Part shown: positions 45,214 through 53,687 of the stretch, one piece after another
Layout of the letters: each line of letters opens with the position of its first letter
Numbering within the stretch: the first letter of the stretch is position 1
Assembly: GCA_024235415.1 (NCBI GenBank)
Contig: JACKML010000005.1
Span: 157,263-221,262 of the forward strand
Source: Chromatiaceae bacterium
Lineage (GTDB): Bacteria; Pseudomonadota; Gammaproteobacteria; Chromatiales; Chromatiaceae
DNA: 64,000 nucleotides
Direction: 5' to 3'
Notes under the pieces: model-generated
What the model saw: the letters and a program-made list of their open reading frames with translations, nothing else
Told to the model about the DNA's origin: nothing
Databases searched by the model: none
Translations under genes and position numbers: made by a program

Positions 45214-46366
45214 CGGCATGACGGATCCGGTCTATCTGGACTACAACGCCACCACCCCGGTCGCACGCGAGGTGGCCGACGCGATCGATCCTTACCTGCG
45301 CACGTACTTCGGCAACCCCTCGTCTGGCCATGTCTATGGCCGACGTACCCAGGGGGCAGTCGCCATCGCGCGGGCCCAGGTCGCGCAGCTGATCGGCGCG
45401 CTGCCCGACGAGATCGTCTTCACCGGCTGTGCCACCGAGGCCAACAACCTGGCCGTGCTCGGCGTGGCCCGGGCGCTGCGCGAGCACGGCCGACACCTGG
45501 TCACCAGTGCGGTGGAGCACCCGGCGGTCGCCGCGCCCATGGCGCACCTCGCCGCCGAGGGCTGGGAGGTTACCGTGCTGCCGGTTGATGAGACCGGGCG
45601 GGTCGATCCGGCCGATCTGGCCGCCGCGCTGCGTGACGACACGGTGCTGGTATCTGTCATGCACGCCAACAACGAGGTCGGTACCCTGCAGCCGATCGCC
45701 GAGCTCGCGGCGCTGGCCCGCGCACGTGGTGCCCTGTTCCACACCGATGCGGCGCAGTCGGTCGGCAAGATTCCGGTCGAGGTGGACGAACTGGGTGTCG
45801 ACCTGTTGACCCTGGCCGGACACAAGTTCTACGCACCCAAGGGGGTAGGGGCACTCTACGTGCGCCGCGGCACACCGCTCGCCCCGGTGCTGTTCGGAGC
45901 GGGGCACGAGCACGGTCTGAGACCCGGCACCGAGAATGTACCGCACATCGTCGGCCTGGGTGCGGCGGCCGATCTGGCGCGGCAGCGGCTGCCGGCCGTC
46001 ACCATACAGCTGGCCGAACTGCGCGATGCACTGCATACAGGACTCGAACAGGCCATTCCGGGAATCCTGCTCAACGGCCATCCGACACACCGGCTGCCGA
46101 ACACTCTCAATCTGTCGTTCCCCGGCGTCGATGGCAGGACCCTGCTGGCCGCTTCACCAGGTATCGCCGCCTCGGTGGGCTCGGCCTGCCACGAAGACAC
46201 AGACAGCGTCAGTGGTGTGCTGGGTGCCATGGGCACGGATACCGCGCGTGCACTCGGCGCGGTGCGTCTGAGCATCGGCACCCCAACCACGGGCGCAGAG
46301 GTCGAGATCGCCAGACGGGCGCTGATCGAGGCCTGGCGGGAGCTGACCCGCATGCAGAACCTTTGA
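45206..46366 (+). CDS. cysteine desulfurase (NifS/IscS family)
   Basis: A 386-residue PLP enzyme that moves sulfur from cysteine to a carrier or Fe-S scaffold. His105 in AVEHPA, the PLP lysine Lys207 in LAGHKFYAPKG and the persulfide Cys328 in GSACHED are all present. The start at 45,206 overlaps the truncated PLP gene; an ATG at 45,218 is an equally plausible start. It may serve Fe-S assembly for the Fe-S-rich NosR-like and Nap proteins downstream, but it lacks other isc/nif partners here. Confidence 0.92.
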   Translation: MDDGMTDPVYLDYNATTPVAREVADAIDPYLRTYFGNPSSGHVYGRRTQGAVAIARAQVAQLIGALPDEIVFTGCATEANNLAVLGVARALREHGRHLVTSAVEHPAVAAPMAHLAAEGWEVTVLPVDETGRVDPADLAAALRDDTVLVSVMHANNEVGTLQPIAELAALARARGALFHTDAAQSVGKIPVEVDELGVDLLTLAGHKFYAPKGVGALYVRRGTPLAPVLFGAGHEHGLRPGTENVPHIVGLGAAADLARQRLPAVTIQLAELRDALHTGLEQAIPGILLNGHPTHRLPNTLNLSFPGVDGRTLLAASPGIAASVGSACHEDTDSVSGVLGAMGTDTARALGAVRLSIGTPTTGAEVEIARRALIEAWRELTRMQNL

Positions 46367-46393
46367 CTCGGCCGGTCGCGCGCGCTGACAGTC

Positions 46394-46435
46394 TTGATAC
46401 CGCTCAAGTCGGGTTCCGCCTGGCTCATCTATAAG
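46394..46435 (+). promoter_or_regulatory. FNR/Dnr-type promoter of the nosR-like gene
   Basis: TTGAT-N4-CTCAA (46,394-46,407) differs by one base from the FNR consensus TTGAT-N4-ATCAA. TATAAG (46,430-46,435) is placed so that the box is centred at about -41.5 for a start near 46,442, the class II activator geometry. Anaerobic or NO-dependent induction is expected. Confidence 0.75.
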
Positions 46436-46460
46436 AGGGTTTTCATCAGGGAGCCGATCT

Positions 46461-48041
46461 GTGAGTGCGATTCAGCGGATGCGCCGCCTGGTCCGGAACA
46501 CGGCCTGCCTGATCATCGTCTGCTGGTTTGCCCCGGCCGTTGCGGCCACCGATCCGCTGATCAAGCAGCTGTATCCCCTCGTACAGGAGGCTTTTCCGGC
46601 CGCTGAGCGTTTTGGTCCCTTCGGTGGCGATCCACGCGTCGCACCGGTGTTTGATGCCAATGGACTGGCCGGCTATGTGTATCTGACAGACGAGATCCTG
46701 CCGATCCCAGCCTATTCAGGCAAACCTGTCAGCGTCCTGGTGGCCCTGAACCTGCGTGCCGAGATCGTTGGCGTGAAGATCGTCCGGCACGAGGAACCGA
46801 TCCTGCTGGCCGGGGTGAGCGAAGACCAGCTGGCGGATTTCGTTGCCCAGTACCTCGGCCTGGATGCACGCAGTCGTATCAAGATCGGCGGTGCCCCGAG
46901 CGAGGGATTCGTCACCGTGGATGCCATCAGTGGTGCGACGATCACGATGATGGTGATCAACCAGACCATCACCAAGACACTTCAGCAGGTGGCGGCCGCG
47001 CATGGTCTGTTGGATGGCGCGGCAGCGGTTGCCGAGCCGCAACCGGATCCTTCGGCCGAGGCTATCTGGCGTCTTGTGTGGGCCGAACGCAGCTTCGCGA
47101 TAGGGGTGCTGATCACGGCCCTCGTATTGCTGACGTTGATCCTGCTGTTCCAGGATCTGCTCGCGCAACACCCGCGACTGCTGCTGTGGGTTCGCGATGG
47201 CTATCTGCTGTTCACGGTGGTGTTTATCGGCTGGTATGCGCTGGCACAGCTATCGGTGGTCAACGTGTTGACCTTCGTCCGGGCGCTGCGGCAGGACTTC
47301 CACTGGGAGATCTTTCTGATTGATCCGATGATGTTCATCCTCTGGAGCTTCGTTGCGATCAGCCTGCTGCTCTGGGGACGGGGGGTGTATTGCGGCTGGT
47401 TGTGCCCTTTCGGCGCCATGCAGGAACTTATCAATCAGATCGCACGCCGCCTGCGTATCCGCCAGTGGGAGTTTCCACAGATGGTGCATGAGCGACTCTG
47501 GGCACTGAAATACATCGTTCTGCTGCTGTTGTTCGGTGTCTCGCTGCAATCCATTGGTGAGGCGGTGCGCTATGCCGAGATCGAGCCGTTCAAGACGGCG
47601 GTGACGCTGCGTTTTCAGCGCGAATGGGGCTACCTCGTCTATGCGTTGGCGCTGTTGTTGATTGCAGTCGTCAACCGCAAGTTCTACTGCAAGTATCTGT
47701 GCCCGCTGGGTGCAGCCCTGGCGATTCCCGCACGCCTGCGGCTGTTCGACTGGCTGCGCCGCCGCAAGGAGTGCGGCAAGCCCTGCCAGATCTGTGCGGT
47801 CGAGTGCGAGGTCAGGGCGATCAGCCCGATCGGCGAGATCAATGCCAATGAATGCCACTACTGCCTGGACTGCCAGGTGACCTACTGGAACGACGACAAA
47901 TGCCCGCCATTGAGTCAGCAGCGTCGTCGCCGCGAGCAGGCCGGGCAGGCGCGGCAGCGGGTGGTTGCCGGGCGAGTTGCGTCGACACAGGCCGATGCAG
48001 GTGTGGCTGAAAGTGATGTTGTGGAGCGGCCGGACTCTTAA
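46461..48041 (+). CDS. short NosR/NirI-family FMN-binding polyferredoxin membrane protein
   Basis: A 526-residue protein. After a signal peptide (about 1-29) comes a periplasmic FMN-binding domain with the flavinylation motif SGAT (Thr160). Six membrane spans follow. Cytoplasmic CGWLCP (311-316) and CKYLCP (410-415) pairs sit at helix ends, and a C-terminal double [4Fe-4S] region has Cys at 438, 442, 445, 449, 465, 468, 471 and 481. The transmembrane and ferredoxin parts match NosR closely, but the periplasmic section of about 180 residues between FMN domain and membrane part is missing relative to ~700-residue NosR. It probably feeds electrons for a periplasmic denitrification enzyme. GTG start with GGGAG site. 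Confidence 0.85.
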   Translation: MSAIQRMRRLVRNTACLIIVCWFAPAVAATDPLIKQLYPLVQEAFPAAERFGPFGGDPRVAPVFDANGLAGYVYLTDEILPIPAYSGKPVSVLVALNLRAEIVGVKIVRHEEPILLAGVSEDQLADFVAQYLGLDARSRIKIGGAPSEGFVTVDAISGATITMMVINQTITKTLQQVAAAHGLLDGAAAVAEPQPDPSAEAIWRLVWAERSFAIGVLITALVLLTLILLFQDLLAQHPRLLLWVRDGYLLFTVVFIGWYALAQLSVVNVLTFVRALRQDFHWEIFLIDPMMFILWSFVAISLLLWGRGVYCGWLCPFGAMQELINQIARRLRIRQWEFPQMVHERLWALKYIVLLLLFGVSLQSIGEAVRYAEIEPFKTAVTLRFQREWGYLVYALALLLIAVVNRKFYCKYLCPLGAALAIPARLRLFDWLRRRKECGKPCQICAVECEVRAISPIGEINANECHYCLDCQVTYWNDDKCPPLSQQRRRREQAGQARQRVVAGRVASTQADAGVAESDVVERPDS

Positions 48042-48217
48042 ATGGCGATTGAAATTGCCTGGAAGTCCCGATCGCATGCGGCGATGAATCAGCCAGCCAG
48101 GAGTCATACCGGCGATCAGCTTCCCACCCCTTCGGACCACTCGCACTATTGCGGTACCCGGCGTTTGCCGCCGGGTACACCAACATAACAGTGGGACTGC
48201 GCATTCGTCCGGTGCGG

Positions 48218-48448
48218 TTACTCGCAGTCTTCGTCAAGAGCGGCCGAGTACTCCTTCTTGGTCAGTTTCCCGTCACCATCCTTGTCGAGTTTGGCGAGTT
48301 CCTTCTTGACCCCGCTGGCGGCGAACTCGGTCGCATCGACGTGCCCGTCACCATTGGTATCCGCTTTATCGAACTTTGGTGGCGCAGCAGTCACCGCAGC
48401 GGCAAACAGGGCGGCGGAGAATGCGGTGAGCAACATAGACGTTTTCAT
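48218..48448 (-). CDS. small EF-hand calcium-binding exported protein
   Basis: A 76-residue protein with a signal peptide (about 1-22) and two EF-hand loops, DTNGDGHVDATE and DKDGDGKLTKKE, each with acidic residues at the calcium-binding positions. A GGAAAG ribosome-binding site precedes the ATG at 48,448. It could be a periplasmic calcium sensor or buffer. It follows the sigma-54 activator by 107 bp in the same direction. Confidence 0.82.
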   Translation of the reverse strand: MKTSMLLTAFSAALFAAAVTAAPPKFDKADTNGDGHVDATEFAASGVKKELAKLDKDGDGKLTKKEYSAALDEDCE

Positions 48449-48555
48449 ATCGGTCTTTCCTTTGGTTGAGAAAAATACACCGGTCAACCGGCGAATCTGC
48501 CGTTGTTCGGTCGTGGGTGATCTGGCCAGGTTGCCTTGTATCGGCGTCTGCGACT

Positions 48556-49899
48556 TCATACAAAGCCCAGCCGCTGCATGCGCCGCCACAGGGTGGTGCG
48601 GTCGACCCCCAGGATCTGCGCAGCAAGGGTCTTGTTGCCGTGTGCCTTACGCAATGCATTTTCGATCTCGTGGCGCGCGCTTTCCATCGATGCGTCGGTT
48701 TCAATCGGTGCCGCGGAGTTACGCACCTCGCAGTAATAACGAATGGTGTCGGGCAGGCTCTCACGCGTCACCACGCCTTGCTCGGCGCAGATGATGCAGT
48801 GCTCCACCGCGTTGGCCAGCTCGCGTACATTGCCCGGCCATGGGTAGTTCATGATTGCGCGCATTGCGTCGTCGCTGAACGTGGTCTCGGCTGGATAGTT
48901 GCGCATCACCAGTCGTTTGTGGATCACCTTGGTCAGCAAGGAGATATCTCCCGGCCGTTCGCGCAGTGGCGGCACCTGCAGTGGGACCACGGCGATACGG
49001 TAGTAAAGGTCTGCGCGGAACAGGCCGTTGTCCACCAGGTCGTGAAGATCCCGGTTTGAGGCGCAGACCAAACGAACGTCGACTTTCAGCGTTCTGTCCG
49101 AACCCACCGGCTCATACTCCCCATCCTGCAGGACACGCAGCAACTTGGGCTGCAGCTCGCGTGGCAGTTCACCGATTTCGTCGAGAAACAGCGTCCCGCC
49201 ATCGGCTGCCTTGAAGCGGCCTTCCCGATCCTTTACCGCACCAGTGAATGCGCCTTTCACATGACCGAAGAGCTCGGTCTCGATCAGGGTCGAAGGGATA
49301 GCGCCACAGTTGATCTCGACGAATGGCTTGTTGCACCGCTGGCTGCGACGGTGCACCAGCCGCGCGAGTTCGGTCTTGCCAGTACCGGACTCGCCCTGCA
49401 GGAGCACCGAGGCCTCCGATGCAGCAACGGTAGTCAGGCGGTGGATGAGTCGCAGCATGTCCGGGTCTTCAGTGGCGACGCCACAGGCATCCTTGTCCGC
49501 CATGAACGCAAACAAACGTTTCTCTACGGTCACGTCGCGCATCACGATCATGCGCAGTACGTGTGGCTGGTCCGGCAGATTCAGCGGGCAGTAGTTGATC
49601 CGCAGCCAGCGCGATTCGCCGTTCACACGTACCTCTTCGTCGAACTCCATCGCCATCTCGCAGTGATGATGGCTGTCATCCTCGCGGTCGAGTCCGGCGC
49701 GAATCAGCGATACACGCAAATTGTGACCACCGAGGTTTGAGAGGGTTGGTGCAGGGTCTTGTTCGGCGAGCCCGAACAGCCGGAGAGTGGCTCGGTTCAA
49801 ACTGAGTATGCCACCTCCCTGGTTGCAGATGATGAGGCCTTCCTCGATAGGTTCGAGCAGAGGCTCAAAGAGGGCAAGGATGTCACGCTGTTCAAGCAT
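48556..49899 (-). CDS. sigma-54-dependent transcriptional activator with PAS domain
   Basis: A 447-residue one-component enhancer-binding protein. A PAS-like sensor (about 11-125) replaces the receiver domain. The AAA+ core has Walker A GESGTGKT (169-176), the sigma-54 contact loop GAFTGA (216-221), a Walker B FLDEIGEL region and the arginine finger region RADLYYRI. The C terminus is a Fis-type helix-turn-helix (about 405-447). It is divergent from the Met-rich gene and fccAB, and the spacer holds palindromes and a -24/-12 promoter, so those genes are its likely targets. Confidence 0.92.
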   Translation of the reverse strand: MLEQRDILALFEPLLEPIEEGLIICNQGGGILSLNRATLRLFGLAEQDPAPTLSNLGGHNLRVSLIRAGLDREDDSHHHCEMAMEFDEEVRVNGESRWLRINYCPLNLPDQPHVLRMIVMRDVTVEKRLFAFMADKDACGVATEDPDMLRLIHRLTTVAASEASVLLQGESGTGKTELARLVHRRSQRCNKPFVEINCGAIPSTLIETELFGHVKGAFTGAVKDREGRFKAADGGTLFLDEIGELPRELQPKLLRVLQDGEYEPVGSDRTLKVDVRLVCASNRDLHDLVDNGLFRADLYYRIAVVPLQVPPLRERPGDISLLTKVIHKRLVMRNYPAETTFSDDAMRAIMNYPWPGNVRELANAVEHCIICAEQGVVTRESLPDTIRYYCEVRNSAAPIETDASMESARHEIENALRKAHGNKTLAAQILGVDRTTLWRRMQRLGFV

Positions 49900-49947
49900 G
49901 CGTTCGTTTCCGACGTATTGCGTTCGAGTCGACCAGACAGAAAAAGC

Positions 49948-49983
49948 GTTGCATCGGCTGCTCTGCAATGCAACGTTGCAACA
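49948..49983 (+). promoter_or_regulatory. palindromic upstream activating sequences
   Basis: TTGCA-N10-TGCAA (49,949-49,968) is followed immediately by the perfect palindrome TGCAACGTTGCA (49,969-49,980) and a further AACA. The sites are centred about 90-105 bp upstream of the predicted transcription start, the usual place for enhancer-binding-protein dimers. Confidence 0.65.
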
Positions 49984-50037
49984 ACCCTGCGTGGCGCAGG
50001 GACTTGCAAGTCTTTGATTGTTGGTCTTGTTTGCTCA

Positions 50038-50052
50038 TGGCACCGATCTTGC
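50038..50052 (+). promoter_or_regulatory. sigma-54 (-24/-12) promoter
   Basis: TGGCACCGATCTTGC matches the consensus TGGCACG-N4-TTGC, with GG and GC exactly 10 bp apart. It lies about 147 bp before the Met-rich protein gene and downstream of the palindromic sites. Confidence 0.75.
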
Positions 50053-50198
50053 CCATGGTTTCTCGAGAAAGACAAGCACGACCCGCGCCACTTCCTGATA
50101 GGGACATGCCGTGCGGCGTGGTGACCGGCACGGCCACCGGGCATGCACTGTGGACGAGCGTGAGCGGCAAGAACCGAAGGTCGGGAGAGCGGAACGCA

Positions 50199-50720
50199 AT
50201 GGCATCGACAGTCAACGGTGGCGTGTGGATGAGTGACCCCAAGTGGCATGCAGGTCGGATGATTCTATTTGTCGTTGCTGTGCTTGTGATGCTAGCGGCC
50301 ATGGCCGGCATGGGGCTGTTCATGTTCAACATGGGTCGCGACATGAGCACGATGACCGCTGCCGTGTCACGCATGGGTGCCGACGTTACGAGCATGGCTG
50401 ACGATATGCGGACCATGACCGACCGTATGTCAGTGATGGCGAAGAGCATGGTCGACGGGCAGAGAGGCATGTCCCAGGACTTCGCCCGGGTTCGTGTCGG
50501 CATGGAGAGGATGACCGGTGACATGTCAAAGATGGCGGCAGACATGGCTGGTCTGGGCGAGAACATCGCGGCAATGACCGGCGCGATCGCCGTGATGAAT
50601 CAATCGATGTCGATGATGAATCAGTCGATGAGTCGGATGGATGCCAACATGGCAAGGATGTCAGTGGACATCAACAAGTTCACGCGCCCCGAATCCATCA
50701 TGATGCCTTTTGGCAGATGA
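50199..50720 (+). CDS. membrane-anchored methionine-zipper coiled-coil protein
   Basis: A 173-residue protein of unknown function. One membrane span (about 22-45) is followed by a helical domain in which methionines recur at alternating 3- and 4-residue spacing from about residue 44 to 160, i.e. at the a and d positions of a coiled coil. More than 25 Met residues lie in that stretch, with almost no Cys, Trp or Tyr. A GGAGA site precedes the ATG at 50,199. It is the first gene after the sigma-54 promoter and is followed after 65 bp by fccA, so a role in sulfide oxidation, membrane tethering or soft-metal/sulfur handling is possible. Confidence 0.72.
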   Translation: MASTVNGGVWMSDPKWHAGRMILFVVAVLVMLAAMAGMGLFMFNMGRDMSTMTAAVSRMGADVTSMADDMRTMTDRMSVMAKSMVDGQRGMSQDFARVRVGMERMTGDMSKMAADMAGLGENIAAMTGAIAVMNQSMSMMNQSMSRMDANMARMSVDINKFTRPESIMMPFGR

Positions 50721-50785
50721 CGGTTGCGGTGCAAGGCCGCATTGGATCAAGCAGTGCAACAAACAACCGAGGAGATAGAGAAAAC

Positions 50786-51370
50786 ATGAATTACCGCATC
50801 AGATACCTTGGCTACCTCGCGCCAGCGATCATTGCGTTGACGGCAGGCGGGCAAGTGTTCGCGGATCCAGGCGCCGAGATGATGGCAAACACCTGTGCCG
50901 GCTGTCACGGAACCCACGGCAAGAGCGCGGGACCTGCCTCGCCGAATCTTGCCGGTCTATCCGAGAGCTACTTCACCGAGACGATGTTGGGTTTCCGGGA
51001 GGGTACCCGTCCGGCCACGATCATGGATCGCATCGCCAAGGGTTACACCAACGAGCAGATCGAATCGATGGCGACCTACTTCGCGGCGTTACCGGTGTAC
51101 AAGGCGAACGTGCCTCACGACGTCGCCAAGGCCAAGGCAGGTGCCGAGATCTACGAGTCCGGCTGCGCGAAGTGCCATGACGAGGGCGGCTCGCTGCCCG
51201 GCGATGATGCCGGCATCCTGGCCGGCCAGTGGCTGCCCTGGTTGCAGTATTCGATGGCCGACTACAAGGCCGGGCACCGCGAAATGACGAAGAAGATGAA
51301 GAAAGCGGTCGAAAAGCTCAGCGATACCGAGCTTGAGGCTGTTCTGCACTACTTTGCCAGCCAGCAGTAA
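50786..51370 (+). CDS. fccA: flavocytochrome c sulfide dehydrogenase, diheme cytochrome subunit
   Basis: A 194-residue periplasmic diheme cytochrome. After a signal peptide (about 1-26), two class I heme sites follow, CAGCH (37-41) and CAKCH (127-131), each with a downstream Met. It accepts electrons from the FAD subunit FccB, encoded 18 bp later, and passes them to a soluble cytochrome. A GGAGAT ribosome-binding site supports the ATG at 50,786. Confidence 0.92.
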   Translation: MNYRIRYLGYLAPAIIALTAGGQVFADPGAEMMANTCAGCHGTHGKSAGPASPNLAGLSESYFTETMLGFREGTRPATIMDRIAKGYTNEQIESMATYFAALPVYKANVPHDVAKAKAGAEIYESGCAKCHDEGGSLPGDDAGILAGQWLPWLQYSMADYKAGHREMTKKMKKAVEKLSDTELEAVLHYFASQQ

Positions 51371-51388
51371 ACAAGGGGGGGAAATACA

Positions 51389-52660
51389 ATGGCACATATC
51401 ACACGCAGAAGATTTCTCCAGGCCACCGGCAGCGCCGTTGCCGTCGGTGCACTGGGTTTTCCGGCGATCGTCGGCGCAGCGGGCAAGAAGGTCGTCGTGG
51501 TCGGCGGCGGCGCCGGCGGTGCGACCGCTGCGAAATATATCCGGATGGCCGACCCGTCGATCGAGGTCACATTGATCGAGGCCAATGCCGAACACTTCAC
51601 CTGCTTCTTCAGCAATGAGGTGCTCTCCGGTCATCGCGGCATGGACTCCATCAAGGTGTCTTACGACGGGCTCAAGGGTCACGGCATCAATGTGGTAATC
51701 GATACCGTTACCGAGATCGATGCGGCAGGCAGAAAAGTGAAGACGGCCGGTGGTTCGACATTCGCCTATGATCGTTGCATCGTCGCGCCGGGAATCGACT
51801 TCAAGGACAACATCGAGGGATATGACGAGGCCGCGATGCGCGCGATGCCGCATGCTTGGAAGGCAGGCGAACAGACGGTGCTGCTGCGCAAGCAACTGGA
51901 GGCAATGCCCGACGGCGGTGTCGTGGCGATAGTGGCGCCACCGAACCCGTTTCGCTGCCCGCCCGGGCCTTACGAACGCGCATGCCAGATCGCGATGTAC
52001 CTGCGAGCCAGGAAACCGAAGTCAAAGCTGATGATCTTCGATGCCAAGGACAAGTTCTCCAAGCAGGGCTTGTTCATGCAGGCGTTTGAACGCCATCATG
52101 CCGGCATTGTCGAGTGGGTGGCAGCGGGAAAAGGCGGGCTTGTCACTCGGGTCGATCCGTCCAGCAATACGATCTACGCCGGCAATACTGCGCACAAGGT
52201 CGATGTAGCCAACGTGATCCCGGCGCAGAAGGCCGGCAAGATTGCGGTCAAGGCCGGGCTGACTGACGACAAGGGCTGGTGTCCGATCGACGGGCGTACT
52301 TTCGAATCGGCGATTCACAAAAACATTCATGTCGTCGGTGATGCCTCAGCGGCATCACCCCTGCCGAAGTCTGCCTACGCGGCAAACTCCGAAGCCAAGG
52401 TTGCCGCTGCGGCAGTTGTTGATTTGCTCAATGGCCGCCAACCGGGTGAACCCTCACTGGTGAATACCTGCTATTCAATCATCGGGCCGAACGATGCGAT
52501 CTCAGTGGCCAAGGTTTATCACCTCGATGGCGGCAAGCTAAGCGGTGTTGAAGGTTCGGGTGGGCTTACCCCCAAAGACAGCAGTCCGGAGATGCGTGCA
52601 CGTGAGGTAGCGTACGCGAACAGCTGGTTTGCAAACATCAAGGATGACTGCTGGGGTTGA
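51389..52660 (+). CDS. fccB: flavocytochrome c sulfide dehydrogenase, flavoprotein subunit
   Basis: A 423-residue FAD enzyme that oxidises sulfide to sulfur or polysulfide in the periplasm. A Tat signal (ITRRRFLQATG) ends near Ala30. GGGAGG (39-44) binds ADP. Cys72 in EHFTCFFSNE corresponds to the cysteine that carries covalent FAD (position 42 of the mature protein). Cys190 and a C-terminal Cys in VNTCYS fit the active-site pair. A terminator follows, so transcription ends before nap. Confidence 0.94.
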   Translation: MAHITRRRFLQATGSAVAVGALGFPAIVGAAGKKVVVVGGGAGGATAAKYIRMADPSIEVTLIEANAEHFTCFFSNEVLSGHRGMDSIKVSYDGLKGHGINVVIDTVTEIDAAGRKVKTAGGSTFAYDRCIVAPGIDFKDNIEGYDEAAMRAMPHAWKAGEQTVLLRKQLEAMPDGGVVAIVAPPNPFRCPPGPYERACQIAMYLRARKPKSKLMIFDAKDKFSKQGLFMQAFERHHAGIVEWVAAGKGGLVTRVDPSSNTIYAGNTAHKVDVANVIPAQKAGKIAVKAGLTDDKGWCPIDGRTFESAIHKNIHVVGDASAASPLPKSAYAANSEAKVAAAAVVDLLNGRQPGEPSLVNTCYSIIGPNDAISVAKVYHLDGGKLSGVEGSGGLTPKDSSPEMRAREVAYANSWFANIKDDCWG

Positions 52661-52689
52661 CCTGGGCCCTCACGTCGTCCGCTGATCTC

Positions 52690-52711
52690 AGGGCCCTTCG
52701 GGGCCCGTTTT
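52690..52711 (+). terminator. intrinsic terminator after fccB
   Basis: GGGCCC-TTCG-GGGCCC (52,691-52,706) forms a 6-bp GC stem with a stable UUCG tetraloop, followed by GTTTTG. It lies 30 bp after the fccB stop codon. Confidence 0.85.
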
Positions 52712-52944
52712 GATTCCACCGCAGGGATGCCGACACCCAGATAGCGGACTCCCCGCGAACGGAATCGCCGGGCGATCGGGTACCCGGTTGTGCTATTGCG
52801 CATCACCGCTCCGGCCATGCCACGCATGGGGGCGTTGCGTCGCGATGCAGTGCTGCAACACCCGCGTCGGCGGCTGCCGTGGCTAACTCATTGAATTAAT
52901 TGAGCAGAGGGTTTGGCCTGCGGATTGCATTCAGTGACGGCACC

Positions 52945-53427
52945 ATGACAATCAACCATGCAAGGCGCGCCTTCCTGGGCGGCCGTCGCGATACCGGTGC
53001 CTATCTGCCACGCATGCCCTGGGCCGTCGAGGGATTCACCACAGTCTGCCAACGTTGCAGCGACTGCGTAGAGGCCTGCCAGGAGAGGATTTTGGTCACC
53101 GGCGATGGAGGCTACCCAAAGGTCGATTTTGCGCGCGCTGGCTGCACCTTCTGCGGTGCCTGTGCCGCAGCCTGCGGATACGGTGCGCTGGACCCGGGAT
53201 TGGCGCATCCCTGGTCCCTGAAGGCGCGGGTGGGCGAATCCTGTCTGAGCATGCGCGGTATCACCTGTCGTGCCTGTGGCGACGCCTGTACCGAACGTGC
53301 GCTCCGTTTTCAGTTGCAGACCGGGGGTCGCGCAGTCCCGGTCGTGAACGAATCCATTTGCAACGGCTGTGGCAGCTGCATCGCTACGTGCCCGATTCAG
53401 GTTATCCAGTTGGAGGAGGCCGCATGA
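52945..53427 (+). CDS. napF: NapF ferredoxin-type protein
   Basis: A 160-residue cytoplasmic protein with three or four [4Fe-4S] sites made of CxxCxxC clusters (CQRCSDCVEAC, CTFCGACAAAC, CRACGDAC, CNGCGSCIATC). NapF helps mature or load NapA before export. The ATG at 52,945 gives the usual NapF N terminus (NHARRAFL); an in-frame TTG at 52,900 is less likely. It opens the nap operon and overlaps napD by 4 bp. Confidence 0.9.
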   Translation: MTINHARRAFLGGRRDTGAYLPRMPWAVEGFTTVCQRCSDCVEACQERILVTGDGGYPKVDFARAGCTFCGACAAACGYGALDPGLAHPWSLKARVGESCLSMRGITCRACGDACTERALRFQLQTGGRAVPVVNESICNGCGSCIATCPIQVIQLEEAA

Positions 53428-53687
53428 ACGAGTACCACGTGTGTGGTGTATTGCTGATGTCACGACCGGAGCATTCGGCGCGGGTCGAGCACGCCCTGTC
53501 GGCAATCCCCGGGGTGGAATTGCACGCCAACGACGGCGGACGCATGGTCGTCACCGTCGAGGGTCCCGAGTATGGCCGTTGTGGCGACATCATCTCGCAG
53601 CTTGCAACACTCGACGGCGTGGCCTCTTCCTCTCTCGTATATCACCAGATCGACAACGAATCCCTGCCGGAGGAGTCCGTACAATGA
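53424..53687 (+). CDS. napD: NapD, chaperone for NapA signal peptide
   Basis: An 87-residue cytoplasmic protein beginning NEYHVCGVLLMSRPE, with the SAIPGVELHANDGGR stretch of NapD. It binds the Tat signal peptide of NapA and holds back export until cofactors are inserted. ATGA overlaps with napF and napA give tight co-translation. Confidence 0.9.
   Translation: MNEYHVCGVLLMSRPEHSARVEHALSAIPGVELHANDGGRMVVTVEGPEYGRCGDIISQLATLDGVASSSLVYHQIDNESLPEESVQ

Noticed and set aside
50012..50027. Second sigma-54 promoter (TGGCGC...TTGC)
   Set aside because: GG and GC are 11 bp apart instead of 10, and the better match lies downstream at 50,038.
52886..52904. FNR-type box before napF (TTGAATTAATTGAG)
   Set aside because: The right half does not match ATCAA; it is only a weak AT-rich partial palindrome.
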